Assembly (NCBI RefSeq): GCF_031157375.1 | Contig: NZ_JAVIFV010000003.1 | Coordinates: forward strand, 632,001 to 696,000 | Origin: Sphingosinicella sp. LHD-64 | Lineage (GTDB): Bacteria > Pseudomonadota > Alphaproteobacteria > Sphingomonadales > Sphingomonadaceae | Direction: 5' to 3' | DNA: 64,000 bases | Shown: positions 8,932 through 16,465 of the stretch, one piece after another | How positions within the stretch are numbered: position 1 is the stretch's first letter | Layout of the letters: the number at the start of each line of letters is the position of its first letter | Position numbers and translations under genes: made by a program | The notes under the pieces: generated by a model | Database searches by the model: none | Told to the model about the DNA's origin: nothing | The model's input: the letters and a program-made list of their open reading frames with translations, nothing else

Positions 8932-9405
8932 GTGAACAAGCTCCTCATCGCCTGCGTCTTCGCCGCGCTCGCCGCGCCGGCGTCCGCGCAGGACCTCCAT
9001 GACGGCGATCTCACCCGCAATCTGCCCTCGTCGCGCGACGTCGAGGCGATGGCGCCGGCAATTGACCGGATGGCCGGCGCGCTGATGACCGTCGATGTCG
9101 GACCGATGATGGACGCGGTGGACCCGCTCGCGCGCCACCCGGGCTACGGCGTGCCCGGCCGCACGCTCGGCGCGCTTGGCCGGCACAACGATCCCTATTT
9201 CGACGAGCGCGTGCGCGGCGCCATCTATGGCGGCACGGCGCAGGCCGGCGCGATGATGGACGCCTTCGCGGCGATGCTGCCGGCGCTCCAGCGCTCGCTC
9301 GACGAGGTGCAGCGCGGGATCGGCGACGCGGTCGACCAGTATCACCGCCGCGGATATGCGTCCGATCGCGGTTACGATGATGACGGGCCCTGGTACGAGG
9401 ACTGA
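8932..9405 (+). CDS. Secreted hypothetical protein
   Basis: A 157-residue protein with a signal peptide (MNKLLIACVFAALAAPASAQ) and no family I recognise. The GTG at 8932 follows AAGGAG (8920-8925). The mature part is mostly helical and Ala/Met/Asp-rich, with PAIDRMAGALMTVDVGPMMDAVDP near the middle and an acidic Tyr/Asp tail ending DDDGPWYED. No Cys is present. It is probably a periplasmic protein of the sphingomonad lineage. The neighbours, uppP and a GST-fold gene, give no functional clue. Confidence 0.65.
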   Translation: MNKLLIACVFAALAAPASAQDLHDGDLTRNLPSSRDVEAMAPAIDRMAGALMTVDVGPMMDAVDPLARHPGYGVPGRTLGALGRHNDPYFDERVRGAIYGGTAQAGAMMDAFAAMLPALQRSLDEVQRGIGDAVDQYHRRGYASDRGYDDDGPWYED

Positions 9406-9462
9406 TCGTCCGCAAATGACCGGTGGACTGGCGCGGCGTCTCCGCTAAGAAGCGCCGCATCC

Positions 9463-10134
9463 ATGTGGCAGCTTTACCAATTCCCCCTCTGTCCGTTCTC
9501 GCGCAAGGTCCGGCTGATGCTGGCCGAAAAGGGCGTCGCGCATGATCTGGTGCGCGTCTCGCCCTGGCTGCAGGACGACGAGTTCACCGATCTCAATCCG
9601 GCCGGCGAGACGCCGGTGCTGGTCGAGGCGTCGAAGGGCGTGGTGCTGATCGATTCGGGCGCGATCTGCGACTATTTCGAGGAGACGCTCGACAAGGCGC
9701 CGATGATCCCGGGCACCGCGCTCAACCGCGCCGAGATCCGCCGGCTGGTCGCCTGGTTCGACGGACGGATGCACCGCGAGGTCGTCGCGCCGCTGATGGA
9801 GGAGCGGATGAAGAAGCGGCTCGTCCACCGTGCCTCGCCGGACACGGCCGAGCTCCGCAAGGCGATGACCGCCTGCAACGGCCATCTCGACTATCTCGAT
9901 TATCTGCTCGACCATCGCCGCTGGCTCGCCGGCCCGGCGCTGACGCTGGCCGATCTCGCCGCGGCGGCGCAGCTTTCGGCCGCCGACTATCTGGGCGGCG
10001 TCGACTGGCGCGGCCACAAGCAGACCGCCGACTGGTACGCGGTGATGAAGTCGCGCCCCAGCTTCCGCCCGCTCCTCGCCGAGCGGATGGAGGTGATCCA
10101 GCCGCCGGCGCATTACGACAAGCCGGATTTCTAG
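9463..10134 (+). CDS. GST-fold protein, candidate FtsZ-binding protein FzlA
   Basis: A 223-residue glutathione S-transferase-like protein. The thioredoxin-like N-terminal half begins MWQLYQFPLCPFSRKVRLML and has LNPAGETPVLV (cis-Pro loop) followed by DSGAICDYFEE; the C-terminal half is all-helical. Two features recall FzlA, the alphaproteobacterial GST homologue that binds curved FtsZ filaments rather than acting as a transferase: a Trp at 35 in SPWLQDDEF (FzlA has a key Trp at a similar place) and a short C-terminal tail, HYDKPDF. The GST fold is certain; FzlA identity is a reasoned guess from memory of the family. Confidence 0.75.
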   Translation: MWQLYQFPLCPFSRKVRLMLAEKGVAHDLVRVSPWLQDDEFTDLNPAGETPVLVEASKGVVLIDSGAICDYFEETLDKAPMIPGTALNRAEIRRLVAWFDGRMHREVVAPLMEERMKKRLVHRASPDTAELRKAMTACNGHLDYLDYLLDHRRWLAGPALTLADLAAAAQLSAADYLGGVDWRGHKQTADWYAVMKSRPSFRPLLAERMEVIQPPAHYDKPDF

Positions 10135-10181
10135 CGACCTTTTCAGAGTTTCGGGCCCGATGGTCGTGGTCGCCGCCGAGC

Positions 10182-10625
10182 TCAGTGGCGCGCCAGGATG
10201 CGCTGCATCTGATCGATCTCCTCGCGCTGCGCGCGGATGATCTGCCGGCAGAGCGCAATGATCTCCGGATCGCCGAGTGAGGCCTCCCGGCACATCAGGA
10301 TCGCGCCGGAATGGTGCGGGATCATCGAGCGCAGGAACTGCGCGTCGCCGATCCCGGCCTGACCACGGATGCCGAGAAAGGCGAGCATGAACAGCAGGGT
10401 GAAGCCGGCATGAAGGGCGAGATTGAGCCCGGTGTTCCTGTACATCTGTCGCATCATCACCAGCATCAGCACGGCCATCGGCGCGACCATCATCAGCGCC
10501 ATATAGAACATGTTGAGATTGTTGTATAAATCGCCCGCACCATCGACCATCGCGAACATCACGAGGTACATGATCGCAGTGCTGAGAACGAGGTTGAGCG
10601 CCAGCATGGCGTAGTGCGACTTCAT
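10182..10625 (-). CDS. DUF305 domain membrane protein
   Basis: A 147-residue protein. Three hydrophobic helices (about 6-27, 38-58 and 67-86) are followed by a DUF305-type helical domain with the hallmark MIPHHSGAILMCREA (His104-His105) and ALCRQIIRAQREEIDQMQ. DUF305 proteins are ferritin-like and frequently lie in copper or silver resistance regions; the HH motif and nearby Cys and Met could bind metal. This one is far from the copper cluster and stands alone between two GST-fold genes. Its role is unknown, and metal handling is an inference. Confidence 0.85.
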   Translation of the reverse strand: MKSHYAMLALNLVLSTAIMYLVMFAMVDGAGDLYNNLNMFYMALMMVAPMAVLMLVMMRQMYRNTGLNLALHAGFTLLFMLAFLGIRGQAGIGDAQFLRSMIPHHSGAILMCREASLGDPEIIALCRQIIRAQREEIDQMQRILARH

Positions 10626-10722
10626 CTTCCTCTCCGGGTTGCGATGAGGCCCCGCCGTCCGGACAAGCGCTTGGGGCGCAGCGACGGTTCCGCGGGTCGC
10701 CCCTTCCGGCTATGCAGGCGCC

Positions 10723-11361
10723 ATGACCAAGCCCGTTCTCTACGACTACTGGCGCTCCTCGGCGAGCTACCGGGTCCGCATCGCGCTCAACCTCAAGGGC
10801 GTCGATTACGACCGCGTGCCCATCAACCTGCTGGAGAACGAGCAGCAGGCGGACGACTATCGTGCCCGCAACCCGCAGGGCCTCGTTCCGACGCTGGAGA
10901 TGGATGGGCAGCGGCTGACCCAGAGCCTCGCCGTCGCCGACTGGCTCGACGCGACGATTCCCCAGCCGCGCCTCCTCCCCGCCGACCCGGCCGACCGCGC
11001 CCATGTCCTCGCCCTCGCGCTGACGATCGCGGCGGACATCCATCCGGTGAACAACTTGAGAATCCTCAAATATCTCACGAAGCTGGGGATCGATCAGGGC
11101 GCACGCGACAACTGGTACCGTCACTGGGTCGCCGAAGGCTTCGAGGCTCTCGAGGCGCTGGCCACGCCACACGCCGGCACCTTCCTGTTCGGCGACACGC
11201 CGACCCTGGCCGACATCTGCCTGGTCCCGCAGATGTACAATGCCCGCCGGTTCGAACAGGATCTTGCGCCTTATCCGACCCTGGTCCGCGTCGATGCGGC
11301 GGCGACCGCGCTGGAGGCCTTTGCCGCCGCGCACCCTGACAGGGTGGCGCCAGCATCCTAG
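10723..11361 (+). CDS. maiA: Maleylacetoacetate isomerase (zeta-class GST)
   Basis: A 212-residue enzyme isomerising maleylacetoacetate to fumarylacetoacetate in tyrosine/homogentisate or gentisate breakdown, using glutathione. The zeta-class signature SSASYRVRIALNLKG (residues 12-26) contains the catalytic Ser region, and NPQGLVPTLEMDG and QSLAVADWLD complete the glutathione site. Length is typical. No other aromatic-catabolism genes adjoin it. It is convergent with the LysR gene, the two stops sharing a CTAG. Confidence 0.9.
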   Translation: MTKPVLYDYWRSSASYRVRIALNLKGVDYDRVPINLLENEQQADDYRARNPQGLVPTLEMDGQRLTQSLAVADWLDATIPQPRLLPADPADRAHVLALALTIAADIHPVNNLRILKYLTKLGIDQGARDNWYRHWVAEGFEALEALATPHAGTFLFGDTPTLADICLVPQMYNARRFEQDLAPYPTLVRVDAAATALEAFAAAHPDRVAPAS

Positions 11362-12194
11362 GCCAGCTCGATCGCCCCCTCGAGCGAGGCCGCGACGGCC
11401 TGCGTGAACGCCGCCACGCGCGGGGTGCGGCGGAAATCGGCGTGGGTCAGCACCCAGACCTCGGAGGCGATCTCCGGAATCGGCGGCGACAGCGGCGCGA
11501 GGCCGTCGGCCAGATAGGTCGGCAGCACGGCACGGCCGGCGCCGGCGCGGCAGAGGTCCGCCGCCGCGCGCATACTGTCGGCGCGGATCGCGACCGGCTG
11601 GCCGATGGCGTGCTGCGCCAGCCAGCGCGCGGAGGGAATCGCCGACAGGCTGCGGTCGAGCCCGATCCAGCGGTCGGGCGCGCCCGGCGTGGCATAGATG
11701 CGATAGTCGAACCGCGCCGCCCGCCGCCCGACCAGCGTTTCGGGCGGGCTGACTGTTGGCCGGATCGCGACCTCCGCCTCGTGCCGGCCGATGTCGGCGA
11801 AGCTGTTTGATAGGGAAAGCTGGAGCGTCACTTCGGGATGCGCCTCGACGAAGGCCGCCATGGCGGCGCTGACGATCGCGCTCAATGAATCCGTCGTCGT
11901 CACCCGCACCAGCCCGGCCATGCGGACATCGGCGCCGCCGACCCGCCGGTTGAGCTCGGCGAGCCGCGCCCGCCCTTCCGCCGCCGCCTCGGCAATCTCG
12001 CGCCCGATCTCGGTCGGGCGGTAGCGCCCGTCGATCCGCTCGAACGCCGGCGCGCCGAGCCGGCGCTGCAGGTCGCCGAGCTGACGGTAGATCGTGGCGG
12101 GATGTGCGCCGGTGGCCGCCGCCGCGCTCCGGACGCTGCCGGCGGTCGCCACGGTCAGCACCAGATCGAGATCGGTCTCGTCAGCATGTCGCAT
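11358..12194 (-). CDS. LysR family transcriptional regulator
   Basis: A 278-residue LysR protein. The N-terminal winged helix-turn-helix shows LVLTVATAGSVRSAAAATGAHPATIYRQLGDL, followed by LGAPAFERIDGRYRPTEIG; the remainder is a periplasmic-binding-like effector domain (VRVTTTDSLSAIVSAAM and onward). It is divergent from azoR, 81 bases away, so the azoR-SMR pair is the obvious target. The spacer contains AATCATGAT (about 12201-12210), a short dyad that may be part of a LysR box. The effector is unknown; a quinone or electrophile is plausible from the azoR context. Confidence 0.88.
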   Translation of the reverse strand: MRHADETDLDLVLTVATAGSVRSAAAATGAHPATIYRQLGDLQRRLGAPAFERIDGRYRPTEIGREIAEAAAEGRARLAELNRRVGGADVRMAGLVRVTTTDSLSAIVSAAMAAFVEAHPEVTLQLSLSNSFADIGRHEAEVAIRPTVSPPETLVGRRAARFDYRIYATPGAPDRWIGLDRSLSAIPSARWLAQHAIGQPVAIRADSMRAAADLCRAGAGRAVLPTYLADGLAPLSPPIPEIASEVWVLTHADFRRTPRVAAFTQAVAASLEGAIELA

Positions 12195-12275
12195 GAGCGC
12201 GAATCATGATCGCATTTCTATCCATTTCGTCGCTTTAGCGCGACATCTATCTGAGCCCTCGAAGGAGGACCCCAC

Positions 12276-12905
12276 ATGCCCAGACTGCTTTTCATCGAAG
12301 CCTCGCCACGCGGCGGGCGCTCGTCGTCCACGGCGGTTGCAGCCCGTCTGATCGAACGCCTTGTCGCGACACAGCCGGAGCTTGAGGTCGACCACCTCGC
12401 CTTGTGGGACGAGGCCTTGCCCGAATTCGACGGCGCCACTCTCGCCGCCAAATATGCCCGCCTCGCCGGCCAGCCGCACGACGCCGCGCAGGCCGAGGCC
12501 TGGGCGGTCATCGAGCGGATGGTCGCGCGCCTCGCGGTGGCGGACCATGTCGTCATCGCGACGCCGATGTGGAATTTCTCGATCCCCTACCGGCTGAAAC
12601 ACTATATCGATCTCGTCACGCAGCCGGGCCTCAGCTTCACCTTCGATCCGGCGACCGGTTACAGTCCCCTGCTCGCGCCGCGACCCCTGCACATCGTCCT
12701 GTCGAGCGCCGGCGACTACCGTTTCGGCCCCAGCCGCGGGCGGCCCGACCTCGCCACCCCCTATCTCGCAGCGGCGCTCGATTTCATCGGCCTCAGCGAT
12801 CCGGTGTTCGTCCCCGTCGGCCCGACGATCGGCGCACCGGACGAGGTAGCAGAGGGGCATGCCCGCGCGCTGCGCCAGGTCGACCTCGTAGGCGGGGAGG
12901 GCTGA
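12276..12905 (+). CDS. azoR: FMN-dependent NADH-azoreductase
   Basis: A 209-residue flavodoxin-fold quinone and azo reductase. The phosphate-binding loop EASPRGGRSSSTAVA (residues 7-21) and the FMN/active-site segment TPMWNFSIPYRLKHYIDLV are characteristic of AzoR. A strong ribosome site (AAGGAGG) precedes the ATG at 12276. It reduces quinones, nitro and azo compounds by two-electron transfer in the cytoplasm and likely protects against thiol-reactive electrophiles. The SMR gene begins three bases after its stop, and the LysR gene is divergent. Confidence 0.92.
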   Translation: MPRLLFIEASPRGGRSSSTAVAARLIERLVATQPELEVDHLALWDEALPEFDGATLAAKYARLAGQPHDAAQAEAWAVIERMVARLAVADHVVIATPMWNFSIPYRLKHYIDLVTQPGLSFTFDPATGYSPLLAPRPLHIVLSSAGDYRFGPSRGRPDLATPYLAAALDFIGLSDPVFVPVGPTIGAPDEVAEGHARALRQVDLVGGEG

Positions 12906-12908
12906 GCC

Positions 12909-13238
12909 ATGTCCAATGCCCTTGCCTGGACCATGCTCGTCGCGTCCGGCCTCATCGACGTCGCCTGGGCGATCGCGACCAAGAAGGCGGACGGCTTCCG
13001 CAACCCGGAATGGACGATCGTCTCGCTCGTCCTGCTCGCCGCCTTCGTCGTGCTGCTCACCAAGGCGCTCTCCGCCCTGCCGCTCGGCGTCGCCTACACC
13101 GCCTGGGTCGGGATCGGCGCGGTCGGGACGATCGCGGCGGGCATCATGCTGTTCGGCGAGCCGCTCCAGCCCGCCCGCCTCGCCTTTGCCGGCCTCGTCG
13201 TCATCGGCGTGATCGGCCTCAAGGTCGCGTCCACGTGA
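12909..13238 (+). CDS. Small multidrug resistance (SMR) transporter, SugE/Gdx-like, with Asp for the key Glu
   Basis: A 109-residue, four-helix SMR protein of the inner membrane. It aligns well with SugE/Gdx: WTMLVASGLIDVAWAIATKK in helix 1, LPLGVAYTAWVGIGAVGT in helix 3 and a final VIGVIGLKVAST. The essential membrane Glu of the family (Glu13 in E. coli SugE, Glu14 in EmrE), which couples substrate to protons, is Asp17 here. The family could export guanidinium or quaternary cations. Three bases separate it from azoR, so both are probably one LysR-controlled transcript. SMR membership is secure; substrate and activity are open. Confidence 0.9.
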   Translation: MSNALAWTMLVASGLIDVAWAIATKKADGFRNPEWTIVSLVLLAAFVVLLTKALSALPLGVAYTAWVGIGAVGTIAAGIMLFGEPLQPARLAFAGLVVIGVIGLKVAST

Positions 13239-13291
13239 CTCGCGTCGGCGCGCCCGAATCGCTAGACTGCCGGCAAAACCGGGAGAGCGAG

Positions 13292-14110
13292 ATGGGACGG
13301 ATCGACACCATGGCCCGCAGCATGGCCGAGGCGCATGCCTTGGCGACGGTCGAGATCCCGCCGATGCAGGACAAGGTGAGCCCCGAGGAATGGAAGGTCC
13401 GCGTCGATCTCGCCGCCGCCTACCGGCTCGTGGCCTATTTCGGCTGGGACGACCTTATCTTCACCCATTTGTCGGCGCGGGTGCCGGGGCCGGAACATCA
13501 TTTCCTGCTCAATCCCTACCAGCTGATGTTCGAGGAGGTGACCGCCTCCAGCCTGGTCAAGGTCGACATGAACGGCGCGCCCGTGGAGCCGACGCCGTTC
13601 ATCACCAATGCGGCGGGCTTCACCATCCATTCGGCGCTGCACATGGCGCGCGAGGACGCCCAGGCGGTGATGCACCTGCACACGCCCAACGGCCAGGCGG
13701 TGGCGGCACATGCCGAAGGCCTGCTGCCGCTCACCCAGACCGCGATGGTGATCCGGAGCGAGATCGCCTATCATGATTATGAGGGGATCGCGGTCGATCT
13801 CTCGGAACGGGAGCGGATCATCGCCGATCTGGGCGACAAGAGCGCGATGATCTTCCGCAACCACGGCACGCTGACCGTCGGCGAGACTGTCGGGGAGGCC
13901 TTCCTCAAGCTCTACTTCCTCGAACGCGCCTGCGAGGCGCAGGTGCTCGCGCTCTCCGCCGGTGAGGCCAATCTCAACAACCCGCCGCAGGGATCACCGG
14001 AAGTCGCCGCCGAGCAGGGCAAGGCGAGCCTCAAGGTCGGCGCCAACCTGCTCGCCTGGCCGGCGCTGCTCCGCAAGGCCTACCGGCTCGACCCGGGTTT
14101 CGCGACCTAG
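13292..14110 (+). CDS. Class II aldolase/adducin family protein
   Basis: A 272-residue member of the fuculose-1-phosphate aldolase/adducin fold. The zinc-site region reads AVMHLHTPNGQAVAA, with a later conserved HGTL (RNHGTLTVGETVGEAF) supplying another His. The longer class with an N-terminal helix (VSPEEWKVRVDLAAAYRLVAYFGW) is common in proteobacteria as an uncharacterised class II aldolase. It may cleave a sugar phosphate or act as a decarboxylase; the substrate cannot be assigned. GGGAGAG precedes the ATG at 13292. It follows the SMR gene by 53 bases, probably as a separate unit. Confidence 0.85.
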   Translation: MGRIDTMARSMAEAHALATVEIPPMQDKVSPEEWKVRVDLAAAYRLVAYFGWDDLIFTHLSARVPGPEHHFLLNPYQLMFEEVTASSLVKVDMNGAPVEPTPFITNAAGFTIHSALHMAREDAQAVMHLHTPNGQAVAAHAEGLLPLTQTAMVIRSEIAYHDYEGIAVDLSERERIIADLGDKSAMIFRNHGTLTVGETVGEAFLKLYFLERACEAQVLALSAGEANLNNPPQGSPEVAAEQGKASLKVGANLLAWPALLRKAYRLDPGFAT

Positions 14111-14120
14111 GGTCCAGGCG

Positions 14121-14519
14121 TCAGCGCGCGGCCTCGACCAGCGGCCGCTCCGTATGGAAGCGCGGCCGCCATTGGCGCAGTTCGCCCGCGAACACGCCGT
14201 TGACGATGGCCGGGTCGGCCGCCAGGATCGCCTGCGCCTCGGCAAGGTCGACGGCGCGAACGATCGCCATGCCGCCGTCCATCCCGACATAGCCGCCGCC
14301 GGCGAAGCCACGCCCCTCGCGCACCAGCCGGTCGTGATAGGCGGCGTGTTCGCGCAGGTCCTGCTGGCGCATCGGCACGCCCGGCCGCCAGGACGGGCCC
14401 GGGCTGAACAGGATCAGGAACAGTTCGCGCGACGGCGTCGCGGTCGCCTGGCCGGGGGACTGGGCCGCAGCCGGAAAGGCGGCCAAGGTCATTGCGAGTG
14501 CAAACAGAACGGCCTTCAT
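14121..14519 (-). CDS. Secreted YCII-like protein
   Basis: A 132-residue protein. A signal peptide (MKAVLFALAMTLAAFPAAAQ) precedes a YciI/YCII ferredoxin-like domain: LFLILFSPGPSWRPG, then DLREHAAYHDRLVREGRGFAGGG with the conserved His, and AQAILAADPAIVNGVFAGEL with the conserved Asp-Pro. The fold is usually cytoplasmic and of unsettled function, so export is slightly unusual. Two adjacent ATG codons at 14522 and 14519 compete; the second has better spacing to GGAGG. It is convergent with the aldolase gene. Confidence 0.8.
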   Translation of the reverse strand: MKAVLFALAMTLAAFPAAAQSPGQATATPSRELFLILFSPGPSWRPGVPMRQQDLREHAAYHDRLVREGRGFAGGGYVGMDGGMAIVRAVDLAEAQAILAADPAIVNGVFAGELRQWRPRFHTERPLVEAAR

Positions 14520-14629
14520 CATTCCGCCTCCCACTTTTTGCCCGCCCTTGGGCACAAGGGCGGCATATTGCAATCGAAGTCCGGCCAAAATGCATCCGGA
14601 CCCTGTCAAACGTCGGACTCCCTGGCCTG

Positions 14630-15085
14630 TTAGGACCCCCGGTACCGCTCCAGCCAAGCGATCCGGCGGATCACCTCGCGCTGGACGCAGCCGTCGGTGT
14701 TGAGGAGGTCGGCGGTCCCGCCGGTCCCACCCTCCCTGCAATGATCGAAGCGGACCCTCAGCCATGCGCGCTGCGCGTCGCGGAGGCGAATGCGGGCCGG
14801 CGCCGCGAGCCGCGTCATCCGGTCGCGATAGACCTGGTTCAGCCGCCGATCGAGCCGGGTATATTCCTGCGACGAACAGTCTCGCATGTCGACGGTGCTC
14901 ACCGCCCGGTCGATGCAGACCGTCCAGGCGCGCGACAGGTAGCGATCGGCCTCGGCATCGCTGATCCGGAAGCCGGCATAGCCGCTGTCGGAGGACGCGA
15001 CGGCTGCTCCCGCAAGACCGAACAACGCGACTGCGCCTGCGACGCCGAGCCTCGCACTATTCCGAAAGGGATGCCTCATGGCCAT
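14630..15085 (-). CDS. Secreted LprI-like (DUF1311) protein
   Basis: A 151-residue protein with a signal peptide (residues about 8-30) and a DUF1311/LprI domain: four Cys (WTVCIDRA, MRDCSSQE, RFDHCREG and TDGCVQRE) and the family core LRDAQRAWLRVRFDHC. Related proteins inhibit lysozyme or are periplasmic proteins of unknown role. The ATG at 15085 has AAGGAC upstream and overlaps the end of the MFS gene by 29 bases, suggesting coupling to it. The lysozyme-inhibitor role is not proven by sequence. Confidence 0.85.
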   Translation of the reverse strand: MAMRHPFRNSARLGVAGAVALFGLAGAAVASSDSGYAGFRISDAEADRYLSRAWTVCIDRAVSTVDMRDCSSQEYTRLDRRLNQVYRDRMTRLAAPARIRLRDAQRAWLRVRFDHCREGGTGGTADLLNTDGCVQREVIRRIAWLERYRGS

Positions 15086-16346
15086 ACCAGTCCTTCCTCA
15101 ACCGCCGCGAGGCGACAAAGTAGAGCAAGGCGCTGAGCAGGTAAAAGCCCAAACCGTAGAGGATCGAATATCTGAGCGCGTCCTCGCCATAGGTCGCGGT
15201 CATCGCGTCCGACATAAACCCCAGGAAGAAGATGCCGAAGCCGATCCCGATCAGGTTGTTGATGAAGAGGAAGCTGGCCGAAGCGGTCGCCCGCATGTTG
15301 GGCGGGACGATATGCTGGACGGCGGCGATGACCGGGCCGAGCCAGGCGAGCGCCAGCATCTGGCCGATCACGAACAACACCCAGCCGATGGCGAGCGACC
15401 CGGCGAACAGGCCGGCGGCGAAGACCGGCGCGGTGATCAGGAAGCAGATGGCGGGAATGCGGGCATAGGAGCCGGGGTCCGACGGACCGGTACGGTCGCC
15501 GAGCCAGCCGCCGAGCCAGGTGCCGGCGACGCCGCCGACAAGCACGATCGAGCCGTAGAACCAGCCGACTTCCGAGAGCTCCAGATCGTAGCTGCGGGAA
15601 AAGAAGCTCGGCAGCCAGAAGATCAGTCCGTAGCCGAGGATCGAGCCGGAGGCGGCGCCGAAGGAGAGCAGCCAGAAGCTGGGCGTCCGGGCCAGCCGGG
15701 TGGCGACCTCGGCGAAGGGCGGCGCCGGATCGCTGGGGGCGCCGTCAACGCTGTCGAAGCCGCCGCGCACGGGCTCCTTGATACCGAACCGCACCAGCAG
15801 CGCCGCTGGGAGACCGGCTAGGCCGACGATGATGAAGGCCGAGCGCCAGTCGAGATTGCTGGCGATCCAGCCGCCGAAGAACACGCCGAGCGCCGATCCG
15901 ATCGGGATGCCGAGCGAGAACAGCGCCAGGGCCCGCGCCCGCTTCTCCTTCGGGAAATAGTCGGAGACGAGCGCATAAGAGGGGGCCACGCCGCCCGCTT
16001 CGCCGATGCCGACGCCCATGCGGGCAAGGAACAGGTGCCAGAAATTCTGGGCGAAACCGCAAAGTGCGGTGAAGCCGCTCCACAAGGCCACCGACAAGGC
16101 GATGATCTTCACCCGGCTCCTGCGGTCCGCCAACCAGGCGATCGGAATGGCGAGGCCCGAATAGAAGAGCGCGAAGGCGATGCCGCCCATCAGGCCGAGC
16201 TGGCGATCGCTGAGAATCAACTCCGCCTTGATCGGCACCGCCAGCACGCCGATGATCTGACGGTCGATGAAGTTGAAGATGTAGGCGAGGACGAGGATGA
16301 GGAGGACGCGTCCGCCCGGGCTCGCCGCTTTCCTCGTCCCCGCCAT
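15057..16346 (-). CDS. MFS transporter, spinster-like family
   Basis: A 429-residue, 12-helix inner-membrane transporter. The early segment YIFNFIDRQIIGVLAVPIK, the loop WLADRRSRVKII and ARMGVGIGEAGGVAPSYALV are hallmarks of the spinster-like branch common in sphingomonads beside TonB receptors. The substrate is unknown; organic anions or the product of the neighbouring hydrolase are possible. The ATG at 16346 is used because the longer reading is the translated palindromic repeat (giving FAPRND), not protein. The repeat separates it from the receptor gene, so co-transcription is uncertain. Confidence 0.85.
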   Translation of the reverse strand: MAGTRKAASPGGRVLLILVLAYIFNFIDRQIIGVLAVPIKAELILSDRQLGLMGGIAFALFYSGLAIPIAWLADRRSRVKIIALSVALWSGFTALCGFAQNFWHLFLARMGVGIGEAGGVAPSYALVSDYFPKEKRARALALFSLGIPIGSALGVFFGGWIASNLDWRSAFIIVGLAGLPAALLVRFGIKEPVRGGFDSVDGAPSDPAPPFAEVATRLARTPSFWLLSFGAASGSILGYGLIFWLPSFFSRSYDLELSEVGWFYGSIVLVGGVAGTWLGGWLGDRTGPSDPGSYARIPAICFLITAPVFAAGLFAGSLAIGWVLFVIGQMLALAWLGPVIAAVQHIVPPNMRATASASFLFINNLIGIGFGIFFLGFMSDAMTATYGEDALRYSILYGLGFYLLSALLYFVASRRLRKDWYGHEASLSE

Positions 16347-16381
16347 ATGAAGACTCCCAGGTGTTTGGATTGCGCCTCGCC

Positions 16382-16462
16382 CGTCATTGCGAGGAGCGAA
16401 GCGACGAAGCAATCCAGGAACCGCCGCGTCCGATGGATTGCTTCGCTGCGCTCGCAATGACG
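16382..16462. repeat. Palindromic intergenic repeat (CGTCATTGCGAG type)
   Basis: An 81-bp inverted repeat. The left end CGTCATTGCGAGGAGCGAAG and the right end CGCTGCGCTCGCAATGACG are complementary at their outer 12 bases, and the inner AGCAATCCA/TGGATTGCT pair as well, so the whole can fold as a long hairpin. This element type is widespread between genes in alphaproteobacterial genomes. It fills the gap between the receptor stop (16466) and the MFS start and may act as a transcription or mRNA-stability boundary. Confidence 0.88.
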
Positions 16463-16465
16463 AAG

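Noticed and set aside
10134-10181. Possible rho-independent terminator after the GST-fold gene
   Set aside because: No stable hairpin followed by a T run could be made out; the same held at most other gene ends.
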